DNA of 38,552 nucleotides from an uncultured Sphingomonas sp. (GTDB lineage Bacteria > Pseudomonadota > Alphaproteobacteria > Sphingomonadales > Sphingomonadaceae), in NCBI GenBank assembly GCA_913777325.1, contig CAJYSA010000001.1, forward strand, positions 1-38,552, in the 5' to 3' direction. Within the stretch, counting starts at the first letter, position 1. Each line of letters starts with the position of its first letter. Both the position numbers and the translations under genes were made by a program. Below the pieces are notes generated by a model, which ran no database searches, was not told where the DNA came from, and saw only the letters and a program-made list of their open reading frames with translations. Positions 22,501 through 30,560 of the stretch are shown here, in pieces.

Positions 22501-23073
22501 TCAGACGGCGCGGACCTCGGTGACCTCTGGCACGTAATAGCGCAGCAATTGCTCGATGCCGTTCTTCAGCGTCGCGCTGGACGACGGACAGCCCGCGCAC
22601 GCGCCCTGCATGCGCAGGAACACCTTGCCCTTGTCGAAGCCGCGATAGACGATGTCGCCGCCGTCATTGGCCACCGCCGGGCGAACGCGCGTGTCGATCA
22701 GTTCCTTGATCTGCGCGACGATATCGGCGTCGGCGGGATCCTCGGCGAAGCTTTCCTCCTCCGCCGGCACGCTGAACCCCGCGCCGCCGGTGCGGAACAG
22801 CGGCATCTGCGCGGTGAAATGATCCATCAGGATCGCCAGCACGTCGGGCTTCAGGTCGCGCCATTCCGCGCCCGGCGCAGCGGTGACCGACACGAAATCG
22901 CGCCCGAAGAACACGCCGGTGACGTCCCCCAGCCCGAACAGCGCATCGGCCAGCGGGCTGGCCTCCGCCTCCTCGGGGGTGGCGAAGTCGCGGGTGCCGG
23001 CATCCATCACGGTGCGGCCCGGCAGGAACTTGAGCGTCGCCGGGTTCGGCGTGGCTTCGGTTTCGATCAGCAT
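22501..23073 (-). CDS. NfuA-type iron-sulfur cluster scaffold/carrier protein
   Basis: A 190-residue NifU-like protein with an Nfu N-terminal domain (MLIETEATPNPATLKFLPG, about 1-90) and a C-terminal NifU domain. The latter starts near IVAQIKELIDTRVRPAV, has the NDGGDI segment, and ends with the cluster-binding C159-x2-C162 in QGACAGCPSSSATLKNGIEQ. Such proteins carry Fe-S clusters to client enzymes; MiaB in this same gene run is a possible client. The ATG at 23073 gives the family N terminus; another ATG three codons upstream (23082) is also possible. It leads the nitroreductase-tsaB-rimI series. Confidence 0.92.
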   Translation of the reverse strand: MLIETEATPNPATLKFLPGRTVMDAGTRDFATPEEAEASPLADALFGLGDVTGVFFGRDFVSVTAAPGAEWRDLKPDVLAILMDHFTAQMPLFRTGGAGFSVPAEEESFAEDPADADIVAQIKELIDTRVRPAVANDGGDIVYRGFDKGKVFLRMQGACAGCPSSSATLKNGIEQLLRYYVPEVTEVRAV

Positions 23074-23117
23074 GGTGTGCATGTGGCGCGTGGCCGCCGG
23101 GCGATCAAGCACGGCAT

Positions 23118-23136
23118 GCGAAAGCGATCGTTTCGC
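23118..23136. promoter_or_regulatory. Inverted repeat upstream of nfuA-like gene
   Basis: GCGAAA (23118-23123) and TTTCGC (23131-23136) flank a 7-nt spacer, about 45 nt before the nfuA-like start and 25 nt after the end of the upstream gene. It could be an operator or a weak terminator hairpin of the upstream gene. Function unknown. Confidence 0.3.
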
Positions 23137-23161
23137 GCCGCATAGATCGGCGTCGCGCGCG

Positions 23162-23866
23162 CTATCGCTGCCGGAGCGGCGATCGCATCGCGCCACGCAC
23201 GAGGCCGGCGAGCCACTTGCCCGGATGCCGCAAGGGCCGCTCGAACCGGACCAGCAGCACGACATGCGGGCCGCCCGTGTCGTTCCACACCTCGTGGTCA
23301 TAAGTGTCGTCGAACAGCAGCGTCTCCCCCGCCGCCCAGCGCACGACGCGATCGTGGACGCGCATCCGCGCGTCGCCGTCGCGCGGCACGACCAGCGCCA
23401 GGTGGCAGGTGATGACCCGTTTCGATTCACCGCGCCGCACGGGCACGTGTGCGCCGGGGGGCAGGATCGAGAAGCCGGCCGCGTCCAGCCCCGGGATCCG
23501 CGCGATCGCGGCGGCGGTCACGGGGCAGCGGGCCAGCGCGGCGGCGGGGGCGCCACCGGGTTCGCGCAGGGCGACCGATCGCCATCGCCCCGTCGCGTCC
23601 CCCGGCCCCGCCACGCCATGCGCCTCGGCCAGGATCTCGCGCCACCGCTCGCGCAGCAGCGCGGTCCAGGCGAAGTCGCGGACGTCGAGCACCGCCTCGT
23701 TCGACACCAGCGACGACGCCGCGATCGCGCGATCCAGCGCGCCCCGCACCCGCCGCCCGACGCGGATCGGCCACGATCGGTCGGGAACCACGCCGCCGCG
23801 CGGCAGCGCGCGCTGCGGGCGCGACGACAGGGCGCCGGCGGCGGTCATCTTCGCATCGAACGTCAT
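23162..23866 (-). CDS. Aspartyl/asparaginyl beta-hydroxylase-like protein, probable loss of an iron ligand
   Basis: A 234-residue protein of the AspH-like (Asp_Arg_Hydrox) 2-oxoglutarate oxygenase family. Shared landmarks are SILPPGAHVP, CHLALVVPRDG, WAAGETLLFDDTYDHEVWND and VLLVRFERP. The distal iron ligand corresponds to H191 in YDHEVWN. The first ligand lies in a PH-x-G motif in active members, but here the aligned residues read VRRG, with Arg144 where His is expected. H140 is a few residues away and could in principle stand in. The ATG at 23866 is chosen; the frame is open 46 codons further upstream with a basic, unlike sequence. It is divergent from the M16 peptidase. Confidence 0.75.
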   Translation of the reverse strand: MTFDAKMTAAGALSSRPQRALPRGGVVPDRSWPIRVGRRVRGALDRAIAASSLVSNEAVLDVRDFAWTALLRERWREILAEAHGVAGPGDATGRWRSVALREPGGAPAAALARCPVTAAAIARIPGLDAAGFSILPPGAHVPVRRGESKRVITCHLALVVPRDGDARMRVHDRVVRWAAGETLLFDDTYDHEVWNDTGGPHVVLLVRFERPLRHPGKWLAGLVRGAMRSPLRQR

Positions 23867-24018
23867 CTTCTGCCTGAGGATCAATCGATTACCCGCCTCC
23901 GCGGTGGATGGGGAGGCGCCGCGCCTAGCCGGATATCGCGGCCACAACGTGGCAAGGCGCGGCGAGAGAAAGGCGCGCGGGCGTTGCCGCCGGTCGCGCC
24001 GCACCCTACACTCGCGAC

Positions 24019-26943
24019 ATGCATCCTTATTCGCGCGCGCTCGCGAAGCCGCTCGTCGCGCTTCTCCTCGTCTCCGTCGCGCTGCCGCTTCCCGCGCAGC
24101 AGCGTGCGCGGCGCACGCCCCCGGCCGGTCCGGTCGCCACCCGCGCGGTGCCGACGCAAGCCGCCGCGCCGATCCCGGTCGACACCCGCCCGTGGCTGTT
24201 CGCCGATTCGGACATCCCGCCCGACACCAACTGGCACTTCGGCGCGCTGCCCAGCGGGCTGCGCTACGCCGTGCGCCGCAACGCGGTGCCGCCGGGGCAG
24301 GTCGCGGTGCGCGTGCGGATCGATGCGGGGTCGCTCTACGAAACCGATGCGGAGCAGGGCTTCGCGCACCTGATCGAGCATCTGTCGTTCCGTGGGTCGA
24401 AATACGTCCCCGACGGTGAGGCCAAGCGCGTGTGGCAGCGGTTCGGCGCGACCTTCGGCAGCGACTCCAACGCGTCGACCACCCCGACGCAGACGGTCTA
24501 CAAGCTCGACCTGCCCGGCGCGACCGACGTGAAGCTGGACGAAAGCCTGAAGATCTTTTCCGGCATGATGGCGGCGCCCGCGATCACCGACGCGGGCCTC
24601 GCCGCCGAGCGCCCGGCGGTGCTCGCCGAACAGCGCGAGGCGCCGGGGCCGCAGGTCCGCTATGGCGACGCGCTGCGCCAGACCTTCTTCGCCGGGCAGC
24701 CGCTCGCCAGCCGCTCGCCGATCGGCACGATCAAGACGCTGCAGGCCGCCACCCCGGCGACGGTGCAGGCGTTCCACGATCGCTGGTATCGCCCGTCGCG
24801 CGCGGTGGTCATCATCTCCGGCGACATCGATCCCGACGTCGCCGCGAAGCTGATCGTCAAGAACTTCGGCGGCTGGCAGGGCAAGGGCGCCAACCCCGCC
24901 GACCCGGATTTCGGGACGCCGAAGGCGGGCGAGCCGGTCGCCAGCACGATCGCCGAACCGTCGCTGCCCCCGGTCGTCGCCACCGCCGTGCTGCGCCCGT
25001 GGAAATACCAGAGCGACACGATCGTCTTCAACCAGAAGCGGATGGTCGACCAGTTGGCGATGCGCGTCATCAACCGCCGGCTGGAGACGCGCGCGCGCGC
25101 CGGGGGCAGCTTCCTCCAGGCGTCGGTCAACCTCGACGACGTGTCGCGCTCCGCCAACGGCACCTTCATGAACGTCATCCCGATCGGCAACGACTGGGAA
25201 GCCGCGCTGAAGGATGTGCGCGCGGTGGTCGCCGATGCGATGGCCACCCCGCCGACGCAGGGCGAGATCGATCGCGAACTGGCCGAGTACGATGCCGCGA
25301 TGAAGAACGACGTCGCCACCGCGCGGGTCGAGGCGGGCGCGAAACAGGCCGATGACATGGTCAGCGCGCTCGACATCCGCGAGACGGTGGCGGGGCCGCA
25401 GACGAGCTACGACATTCTGGTGCAGGCGCGCGCCAAGGGGATGTTCACCCCCGCCGCGATGGTCGAATCCACCAACCGGCTGTTCAAGGGGGACGCGAAC
25501 CGCGCGCTGGTCAACACGCGCACCGCCGATCCGACCGCGGCGGCACGGCTGGCGGCCGCGATGAAGGCCGACGTGTCGAAGCTGGCGGGCAAGCGGACGC
25601 AGCAGGCGGCGGTCGATTTCTCGCGCGTGCCCAAGCTGGGGACGCCGGGCAAGACGGTGTCGCAGGCGCGCGTCGGCGATCCGCCGATGGAGCAGGTGAC
25701 GTTCGCCAACGGCGTGCGCGCGCTGATCTATCCCAACGGGTCGGAGACCGGGCGCGTCTACCTGCGCGTGCGGTTCGGGCGCGGCTATCAGGCCCTGCCG
25801 TCAAACAAGCCGACCCCGGCCTGGGCGGGCGACAATGCGCTGATCGCCAGCGGCATCGGGTCGCTGAACCAGAGCGATCTCGATCAGCTGACCACCGGAC
25901 GGCGCATGGGGCTGGACTTCGATATCGGGGACGACGCCTTCCTGTTCGGCGCGCAGACCACGCCGGGCGATTATGCCGACAACCTAACGCTGATGGCCGC
26001 GAAGCTGGCTGCGCCGCGCTGGGACAAGGCGCCGGTCGCACGTGCGCGCGCGGCGATGCTGGCGGGCTATGCCGGGCTGTCGTCGTCGCCCGACGGCGTG
26101 CTGGCGCGCGATCTGGAGGGATTGCTGCGCGACGGCGACCCGCGCTGGGGCCTGCCCACGCTCGACCAGATCGAGAAGCTGGATGCCGCGTCGTTCAAGA
26201 AGCTATGGCAGCCGCTGCTGGCGACGGGGCCAATCGAGGTCGACGTATTCGGTGACGTGAAGACCGACGAGGCGATCGCGGCGGTGGCCAAGAGCTTCGG
26301 CGCGCTGAAGCCGCGCCGCGCCGACGATCCGCGCTCACCGGACGTGCGCTTCCCCGCGCATGTCGCGACTCCCGTGATCCGCACCCACGACGGCGACGAC
26401 AACCAGGCGGCGGCGGTGATCGCCTGGCCGACCGGCGGCGGATCGGCGGACCATGCCGAGCAGCGACGGCTCGACGTGCTGGCGGCGGTGTTCGCCGACC
26501 GGCTGTTCGATCGGTTGCGCTCGGTCGCGGGCGCCAGCTACTCGCCCAGCGCGCAAAGCCAGTGGCCGGTGGGCCAGCCGGGCGGCGGTCGCCTGATCGC
26601 GATCGGCAAGGTCGCGCCCGACAAGGTGCCGCTGTTCTTCCAGCTCTCGCGCCAGATCGCCAGCGAGCTGGTGTCCACCCCGGTGAGCGAGGACGAGCTG
26701 CGCCGCACGATCGTGCCGATGCTGCAATATATGGCGCGCGCGTCGTCGGGGAATCAGTTCTGGCTGCTCCAGACCAGCGGCGGCACGTTCGATCCGAAGC
26801 GGATCGAGGCCAGCCAGACGTTGGTCGGGGACTTCACGACGATCACCCCGGCATCGCTGCAGGCGACGGCGGCGAAGTATCTGAAACCGGAAAAGGACTG
26901 GACGATGGCGGTCGTACCGAAGGCGGCCGCCGCCGCGAAGTAG
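24019..26943 (+). CDS. Large secreted M16-family zinc metallopeptidase
   Basis: A 974-residue exported protein with an N-terminal signal (about 1-27, ending LPLPAQQ) and a Pro/Ala-rich linker to ~55. The inverted zinc motif H117-L-I-E120-H121 lies in FAHLIEHLSFRG, with the third ligand probably E197 in AAERPAVLAE. Four repeated M16 half-domains follow, as in pitrilysin-type enzymes; only the first carries the metal site. A later pair begins around residue 560 (EQVTFANGVRALIYPNGSE). It is probably periplasmic and degrades peptides. It is transcribed away from the AspH-like gene with 152 bp between the two starts, where I see no clear regulatory motif. Confidence 0.93.
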   Translation: MHPYSRALAKPLVALLLVSVALPLPAQQRARRTPPAGPVATRAVPTQAAAPIPVDTRPWLFADSDIPPDTNWHFGALPSGLRYAVRRNAVPPGQVAVRVRIDAGSLYETDAEQGFAHLIEHLSFRGSKYVPDGEAKRVWQRFGATFGSDSNASTTPTQTVYKLDLPGATDVKLDESLKIFSGMMAAPAITDAGLAAERPAVLAEQREAPGPQVRYGDALRQTFFAGQPLASRSPIGTIKTLQAATPATVQAFHDRWYRPSRAVVIISGDIDPDVAAKLIVKNFGGWQGKGANPADPDFGTPKAGEPVASTIAEPSLPPVVATAVLRPWKYQSDTIVFNQKRMVDQLAMRVINRRLETRARAGGSFLQASVNLDDVSRSANGTFMNVIPIGNDWEAALKDVRAVVADAMATPPTQGEIDRELAEYDAAMKNDVATARVEAGAKQADDMVSALDIRETVAGPQTSYDILVQARAKGMFTPAAMVESTNRLFKGDANRALVNTRTADPTAAARLAAAMKADVSKLAGKRTQQAAVDFSRVPKLGTPGKTVSQARVGDPPMEQVTFANGVRALIYPNGSETGRVYLRVRFGRGYQALPSNKPTPAWAGDNALIASGIGSLNQSDLDQLTTGRRMGLDFDIGDDAFLFGAQTTPGDYADNLTLMAAKLAAPRWDKAPVARARAAMLAGYAGLSSSPDGVLARDLEGLLRDGDPRWGLPTLDQIEKLDAASFKKLWQPLLATGPIEVDVFGDVKTDEAIAAVAKSFGALKPRRADDPRSPDVRFPAHVATPVIRTHDGDDNQAAAVIAWPTGGGSADHAEQRRLDVLAAVFADRLFDRLRSVAGASYSPSAQSQWPVGQPGGGRLIAIGKVAPDKVPLFFQLSRQIASELVSTPVSEDELRRTIVPMLQYMARASSGNQFWLLQTSGGTFDPKRIEASQTLVGDFTTITPASLQATAAKYLKPEKDWTMAVVPKAAAAAK

Positions 26944-26960
26944 ACGTCGTTACGGACCAG

Positions 26961-26998
26961 CCGGCCCCGACGAGGCGTCGCGGGTGTCGACGGGCCGG
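26961..26998 (+). terminator. Possible hairpin terminator after the M16 gene
   Basis: CCGGCCC (26961-26967) and GGGCCGG (26992-26998) can pair, with a smaller hairpin inside the loop. It starts 17 nt after the M16 stop codon. There is no T-run after it, so intrinsic termination would be weak. Confidence 0.35.
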
Positions 26999-27015
26999 GC
27001 GGTTGACGCACATGT

Positions 27016-27092
27016 CGTCATCGCGCGCGTAGCGAAGCAATCCAGTGCGTCCTGATCCGTCCCTGGATTGCTTCGCTACGCTCGCAATGACG
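27016..27092. repeat. Two-armed REP-like inverted repeat
   Basis: Two 30-nt arms (27016-27045 and 27063-27092) face each other over a 17-nt loop. The first begins CGTCATCGCGCGCGTAGCG and ends GCAATCCAG; the second starts CTGGATTGCTTCGC. The same element recurs at 30425-30501 and as a single arm at 17717. It lies between the convergent M16 and PHA-type genes. Confidence 0.85.
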
Positions 27093-27118
27093 GCGCCTTG
27101 GAAACGGGCGCTCGGCGG

Positions 27119-27421
27119 CTACGCCAGCAGCTTCGGCCCGTCCTTCTGCAACTTGGCGCGCAACTGCTCACCGAACATGCCGAGCAGCCCCGGCAGCTCG
27201 AACAACGCGTGGACGTTGCGCTCCGCGACGTCGAGCCGCACCGCGACACGCTGTCCCATACCCTCGACCGTGAAGTACATCGTGTCGCCGTCCCAGCGAT
27301 GTTCGGTCACCTGTCCGCCCGGCAGGTAACCGGCGAGCTTGCCAAGCCCGCCCTCGATCCGCGCGCGCGCGCCGGCGACGCCTAGCTGGTGCGGCAGGTC
27401 CACTTCGATCGGCTTGCTCAT
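27119..27421 (-). CDS. Polyhydroxyalkanoic-acid-system family protein (PHA_gran_rgn type)
   Basis: A 100-residue soluble protein starting MSKPIEVDLPHQLGVAGARA, with the pattern HRWDGDTMYFTVEGMGQRVAVRLDV and a C-terminal LLGMFGEQLRAKLQKDG. This matches the small proteins annotated as PHA granule regulatory/system family. Their biochemical role is not well established. No phaC, phaP or phaR gene is in the window, so a direct link to polyhydroxyalkanoate cannot be shown. The ATG at 27421 has an AAGGA ribosome site 5 nt upstream. It is divergent from lnt. Confidence 0.8.
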   Translation of the reverse strand: MSKPIEVDLPHQLGVAGARARIEGGLGKLAGYLPGGQVTEHRWDGDTMYFTVEGMGQRVAVRLDVAERNVHALFELPGLLGMFGEQLRAKLQKDGPKLLA

Positions 27422-27505
27422 GCGATCCTTCCATGACGTGTCATGCTGCACCGATACGCCTCGCAACCGTCATCGTCACGCCTTACCTCGCGGGGATGGC
27501 TTGCG

Positions 27506-29128
27506 GTGCCGCGCGCGGCGTCGCAGGACGCGACACGTCACGCCCACCCGCGCGAAGGAAGCCCTGCCCTGTCCTACCGTTCCTCGATCGACGCATTGCC
27601 GCGCCGCTATCCGGCGTCGACCGCGCTGCTGCTGGGTGTCGCGGCGGCGTGCGGGTTCGCGCCGCTCCAGCTCTGGTGGCTGGCGATCGCGACGTTCGCG
27701 GGATGGATCGCGCTGGTCCACCGTGCGCCGACGCTGCGCCAGGCGATGTGGCGCGGCTATGCGTTCGGGGTCGGGCATTTCACGATCAACGACAACTGGT
27801 TTCAGCACGCCTTCACCTTCCAGGACCAGATGCCGCACTGGCTCGGCTATGCCGCGCCGTTCGCGCTGGCGCTGTATCTGGCGGTGTTCCCGTCGCTGTG
27901 CGCGGGGCTGGTGTGGCGGGCGCGGCGGGTGCGGATCGATGCGGGGTTCGTGCTGCTGTTCGGCGCATGCTGGATCCTGACCGAGTGGATGCGCAGCTGG
28001 CTGTTCACCGGTTATGCGTGGGATCCGCTGGCGGTGATGTGGGTGCCGGTGCAGCCGGTGGCGTGGCTGGCGACGCTGGTCGGCACCTATGCGCTGTCCG
28101 GCCTGACGGTGGCGGCGGCGGGGGCGTTGCTGCTCCTGCGGGGACGGCGGCAATTGGTGACGGGCGTTGCGGCATTCGTCGTCCTGACCGTCGCGCAAGC
28201 GTTCAGCTACCGCGCATCGCCGCCGCCCGCCGCCGACGACGCGCCGAGGCTCGTGGTCGTCCAGCCCAACGTCCCGCAGGACCAGCGCGGCGAGAGCGAT
28301 CAGGCGATGATGCTCGCGCGGCTGCTCAAGCTGTCGGGCGCGCCCGGCGCCGCGCCACGGCTGGTGATGTGGCCCGAGGGGGTGATCCGCGACTTCATCG
28401 AGGACGATTATCCCTTTTGGGTCTATGGCAACGCCAGCCCGTGGCTGACGCGGACGCGAATGGCATCGGTGCTGGGGCCGCGCGACATGCTGCTGACCGG
28501 GGGCACCGCGCTGCAATTCGACAGCAAGGGCGATGTGACCACCGCCAGCAATTCGGTCTTCGCGCTCGATGCGCGCGGGCGGATCCGGGGGCGGTACGAC
28601 AAGGCGCATCTGGTGCCGTACGGCGAGTATCTGCCGATGCCGTGGCTGCTCAAGCCGCTGGGCCTGTCGCGGCTGGTGCCCGGCGACATGGACTTCGCGC
28701 CGGGGCCGGGGGCGGAGACGATGACCGTGCCGGGGTTCGGCGCGATCGGGATGCAGCTCTGCTATGAGATCATCTTCTCGGGCGAGGTCGTCGATCCGGC
28801 GCACCGCCCGCGGTTGATCTTCAATCCGTCGAACGACGCGTGGTTCGGAAGCTGGGGTCCGCCGCAACATCTGGCACAGGCACGGCTGCGCGCGATCGAG
28901 GAGGGATTGCCGGTGGTGCGCGCGACCCCGAACGGCATTTCTGCGGTGATCGGCGCGGACGGCACGCTGCTCGGCACCGTGGCGCATCATGTCGCCGGGG
29001 CGGCGGTGGTGCCGATCCCGCCCGCACACGCACCGACGCTCTTCTCCCGGCTGGGCAATTGGGCGGCGTTGATCGTCGGCGTGCTGCTGACCATCGCCGG
29101 ATTTGCGTTGCGGCGCCGTTCGCGTTAA
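27506..29128 (+). CDS. lnt: Apolipoprotein N-acyltransferase
   Basis: Lnt adds the third acyl chain to the N-terminal Cys of lipoproteins in the inner membrane. The protein has a run of hydrophobic segments over its first ~230 residues and a nitrilase-like periplasmic domain. The Glu-Lys-Cys triad is present: Glu in MWPEGVIRDF, Lys in GRYDKAHLVPYGEYLP and Cys in GMQLCYEIIF (about residues 291, 366 and 419). The start is uncertain. An ATG at 27443 opens the frame, but the first 20 codons after it have poor third-position GC and crowd the divergent PHA-type gene. GTG 27506 with GGGGA upstream is chosen; CTG 27569 or TTG 27596 are possible. Confidence 0.9.
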   Translation: MPRAASQDATRHAHPREGSPALSYRSSIDALPRRYPASTALLLGVAAACGFAPLQLWWLAIATFAGWIALVHRAPTLRQAMWRGYAFGVGHFTINDNWFQHAFTFQDQMPHWLGYAAPFALALYLAVFPSLCAGLVWRARRVRIDAGFVLLFGACWILTEWMRSWLFTGYAWDPLAVMWVPVQPVAWLATLVGTYALSGLTVAAAGALLLLRGRRQLVTGVAAFVVLTVAQAFSYRASPPPAADDAPRLVVVQPNVPQDQRGESDQAMMLARLLKLSGAPGAAPRLVMWPEGVIRDFIEDDYPFWVYGNASPWLTRTRMASVLGPRDMLLTGGTALQFDSKGDVTTASNSVFALDARGRIRGRYDKAHLVPYGEYLPMPWLLKPLGLSRLVPGDMDFAPGPGAETMTVPGFGAIGMQLCYEIIFSGEVVDPAHRPRLIFNPSNDAWFGSWGPPQHLAQARLRAIEEGLPVVRATPNGISAVIGADGTLLGTVAHHVAGAAVVPIPPAHAPTLFSRLGNWAALIVGVLLTIAGFALRRRSR

Positions 29129-29152
29129 CGACATAAAGCTATCTTTATATCG
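29129..29152. promoter_or_regulatory. 24-bp imperfect palindrome before metK (candidate SahR/ArsR-type operator)
   Basis: The half ACATAAAGCT is followed by ATCTTTATAT, flanked by CG on both sides; 10 of the 12 base pairs are symmetric. It lies in the 42-nt space between the lnt stop and metK, 18 nt before the metK ATG. AT-rich ATAAAG/CTTTAT palindromes upstream of methionine-cycle genes have been described for SahR-type ArsR regulators in Proteobacteria. No regulator gene is adjacent. Assignment is by pattern and position. Confidence 0.55.
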
Positions 29153-29170
29153 TTATCTCCCGGAGCCTCC

Positions 29171-30388
29171 ATGCGTCAGTCGTTCCTCTTCACGTCCGAG
29201 TCGGTTTCCGAAGGCCATCCCGACAAGGTCGCCGACCAGATTTCGGATTCGATCGTCGACCTGTTCCTGTCGAAGGATCCGCAGGCGCGCGTCGCCTGCG
29301 AGACGATGACCACCACCCAGCTGGTGGTGCTGGCGGGCGAGATCCGCGGCAAGGGCGTGTACGAGAACGATCAGTGGGCGCCGGGCATCGAGGAAGAGAT
29401 CGAGGCGACCGTCCGCGCGACCGTGAAGCGCATCGGCTACGAGCAGTCGGGCTTCCACTGGAACGAGTTCCGCTTCCTGAACGAGCTGCACGGCCAGTCC
29501 GCGCATATCGCGATGGGCGTCGACGAGAGCGGCAACAAGGACGAGGGCGCGGGCGACCAGGGCATCATGTTCGGGTACGCGACCGACGAGACGCCGGGCC
29601 TGATGCCCGCCACCTTGTACTACAGCCACAAGATCCTGGAGCGGATGGCCGCCGACCGCCACTCCGGCGCCGCGCCGTTCCTGGAGCCGGACGCCAAGAG
29701 CCAGGTGACGCTGCACTATGAGAACGAAAAGCCGGTAAAGGCGACCGCGCTGGTCGTCTCGACCCAGCACGCGCCCGGCTATTGCGAGAAGGGCGACAAT
29801 GCCGACGCGGCGAAGTACGCCGTGCTGCGCGATTACGTGATGGGCGTGTTCAAGGACGTGCTGCCGGAAGGCTTCATCGACGACGCCACCAAGATCTACA
29901 TCAACCCGACCGGGCAGTTCGAGATCGGCGGGCCGGACGGCGACGCGGGGCTGACGGGCCGCAAGATCATCGTCGACACCTATGGCGGCGCGGCCCCGCA
30001 CGGCGGCGGCGCGTTCAGCGGCAAGGATCCGACCAAGGTCGACCGTTCGGCGGCGTATGTCGCGCGCTATCTCGCGAAGAACGTCGTGGCGGCGGGCCTG
30101 GCCAAGCGCTGCACGATCCAGCTTTCCTACGCGATCGGCATCGCCGAGCCGCTGTCGGTCTATGTCGACCTGCACGGCACCGGCACCGTCGAGGAGGCGA
30201 AGCTGGAGGCGGCGCTGCCGCAGCTCGTCCGCCTCACCCCGAAGGGCATCCGCGAGCATCTGTCGCTCAACAAGCCGATCTATTCGAAGACCGCTGCCTA
30301 TGGCCATTTCGGTCGCGATGCCGAGGGTGACCTGTTCACCTGGGAAAAGACCGACCTGGTCGACGCGCTGAAGCAGGCCGTGGCCTGA
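29171..30388 (+). CDS. metK: S-adenosylmethionine synthetase
   Basis: MetK makes S-adenosylmethionine from methionine and ATP. The 405-residue protein has the ATP/metal motifs [14 protein letters not shown] (H16, D18), [15 protein letters not shown], the loop [20 protein letters not shown] and the conserved IGIAEPLSV. Length and motifs are those of the standard bacterial tetramer. The ATG at 29171 is preceded by GGAG 5 nt upstream. It lies just after lnt on the same strand, an order common in Alphaproteobacteria, but an AT-rich palindrome in the gap suggests its own control. A strong hairpin follows the stop. Confidence 0.98.
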   Translation: MRQSFLFTSESVSEGHPDKVADQISDSIVDLFLSKDPQARVACETMTTTQLVVLAGEIRGKGVYENDQWAPGIEEEIEATVRATVKRIGYEQSGFHWNEFRFLNELHGQSAHIAMGVDESGNKDEGAGDQGIMFGYATDETPGLMPATLYYSHKILERMAADRHSGAAPFLEPDAKSQVTLHYENEKPVKATALVVSTQHAPGYCEKGDNADAAKYAVLRDYVMGVFKDVLPEGFIDDATKIYINPTGQFEIGGPDGDAGLTGRKIIVDTYGGAAPHGGGAFSGKDPTKVDRSAAYVARYLAKNVVAAGLAKRCTIQLSYAIGIAEPLSVYVDLHGTGTVEEAKLEAALPQLVRLTPKGIREHLSLNKPIYSKTAAYGHFGRDAEGDLFTWEKTDLVDALKQAVA

Positions 30389-30396
30389 TTTTGCCG

Positions 30397-30419
30397 GGGG
30401 CGTTCCGGTGGGACGCCCC
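30397..30419 (+). terminator. Hairpin terminator of metK
   Basis: GGGGCGTTCC and GGGACGCCCC form a 10-bp stem (one G-T pair) with a 3-nt loop, 8 nt after the metK stop. It is followed only by TT and a few more pyrimidines, so termination may be partly factor-dependent. Confidence 0.65.
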
Positions 30420-30424
30420 TTCGT

Positions 30425-30501
30425 CGTCATTGCGAGCGTAGCGAAGCAATCCAGGGCGTCCTGGTCCGGCGCTGGATTGCTTCGCCTCGCTCGCAATGAC
30501 G
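30425..30501. repeat. Two-armed REP-like inverted repeat
   Basis: Arms at 30425-30454 and 30472-30501 are 30 nt each and match each other at 28 positions. The first begins CGTCATTGCGAGCGTAGCG; the second ends CTCGCTCGCAATGACG. Same family as 27016-27092. It fills the metK-ruvA spacer. Confidence 0.88.
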
Positions 30502-30560
30502 TTTGGGGCTGCGCACAGACGGCGTGACGTAGCCCCCGCTTTGTTCTACCGCCCTGCCGC

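Noticed and set aside
29129-29170. SAM riboswitch before metK
   Set aside because: The 42-nt space is too short for a SAM riboswitch and is mostly one DNA-type palindrome.
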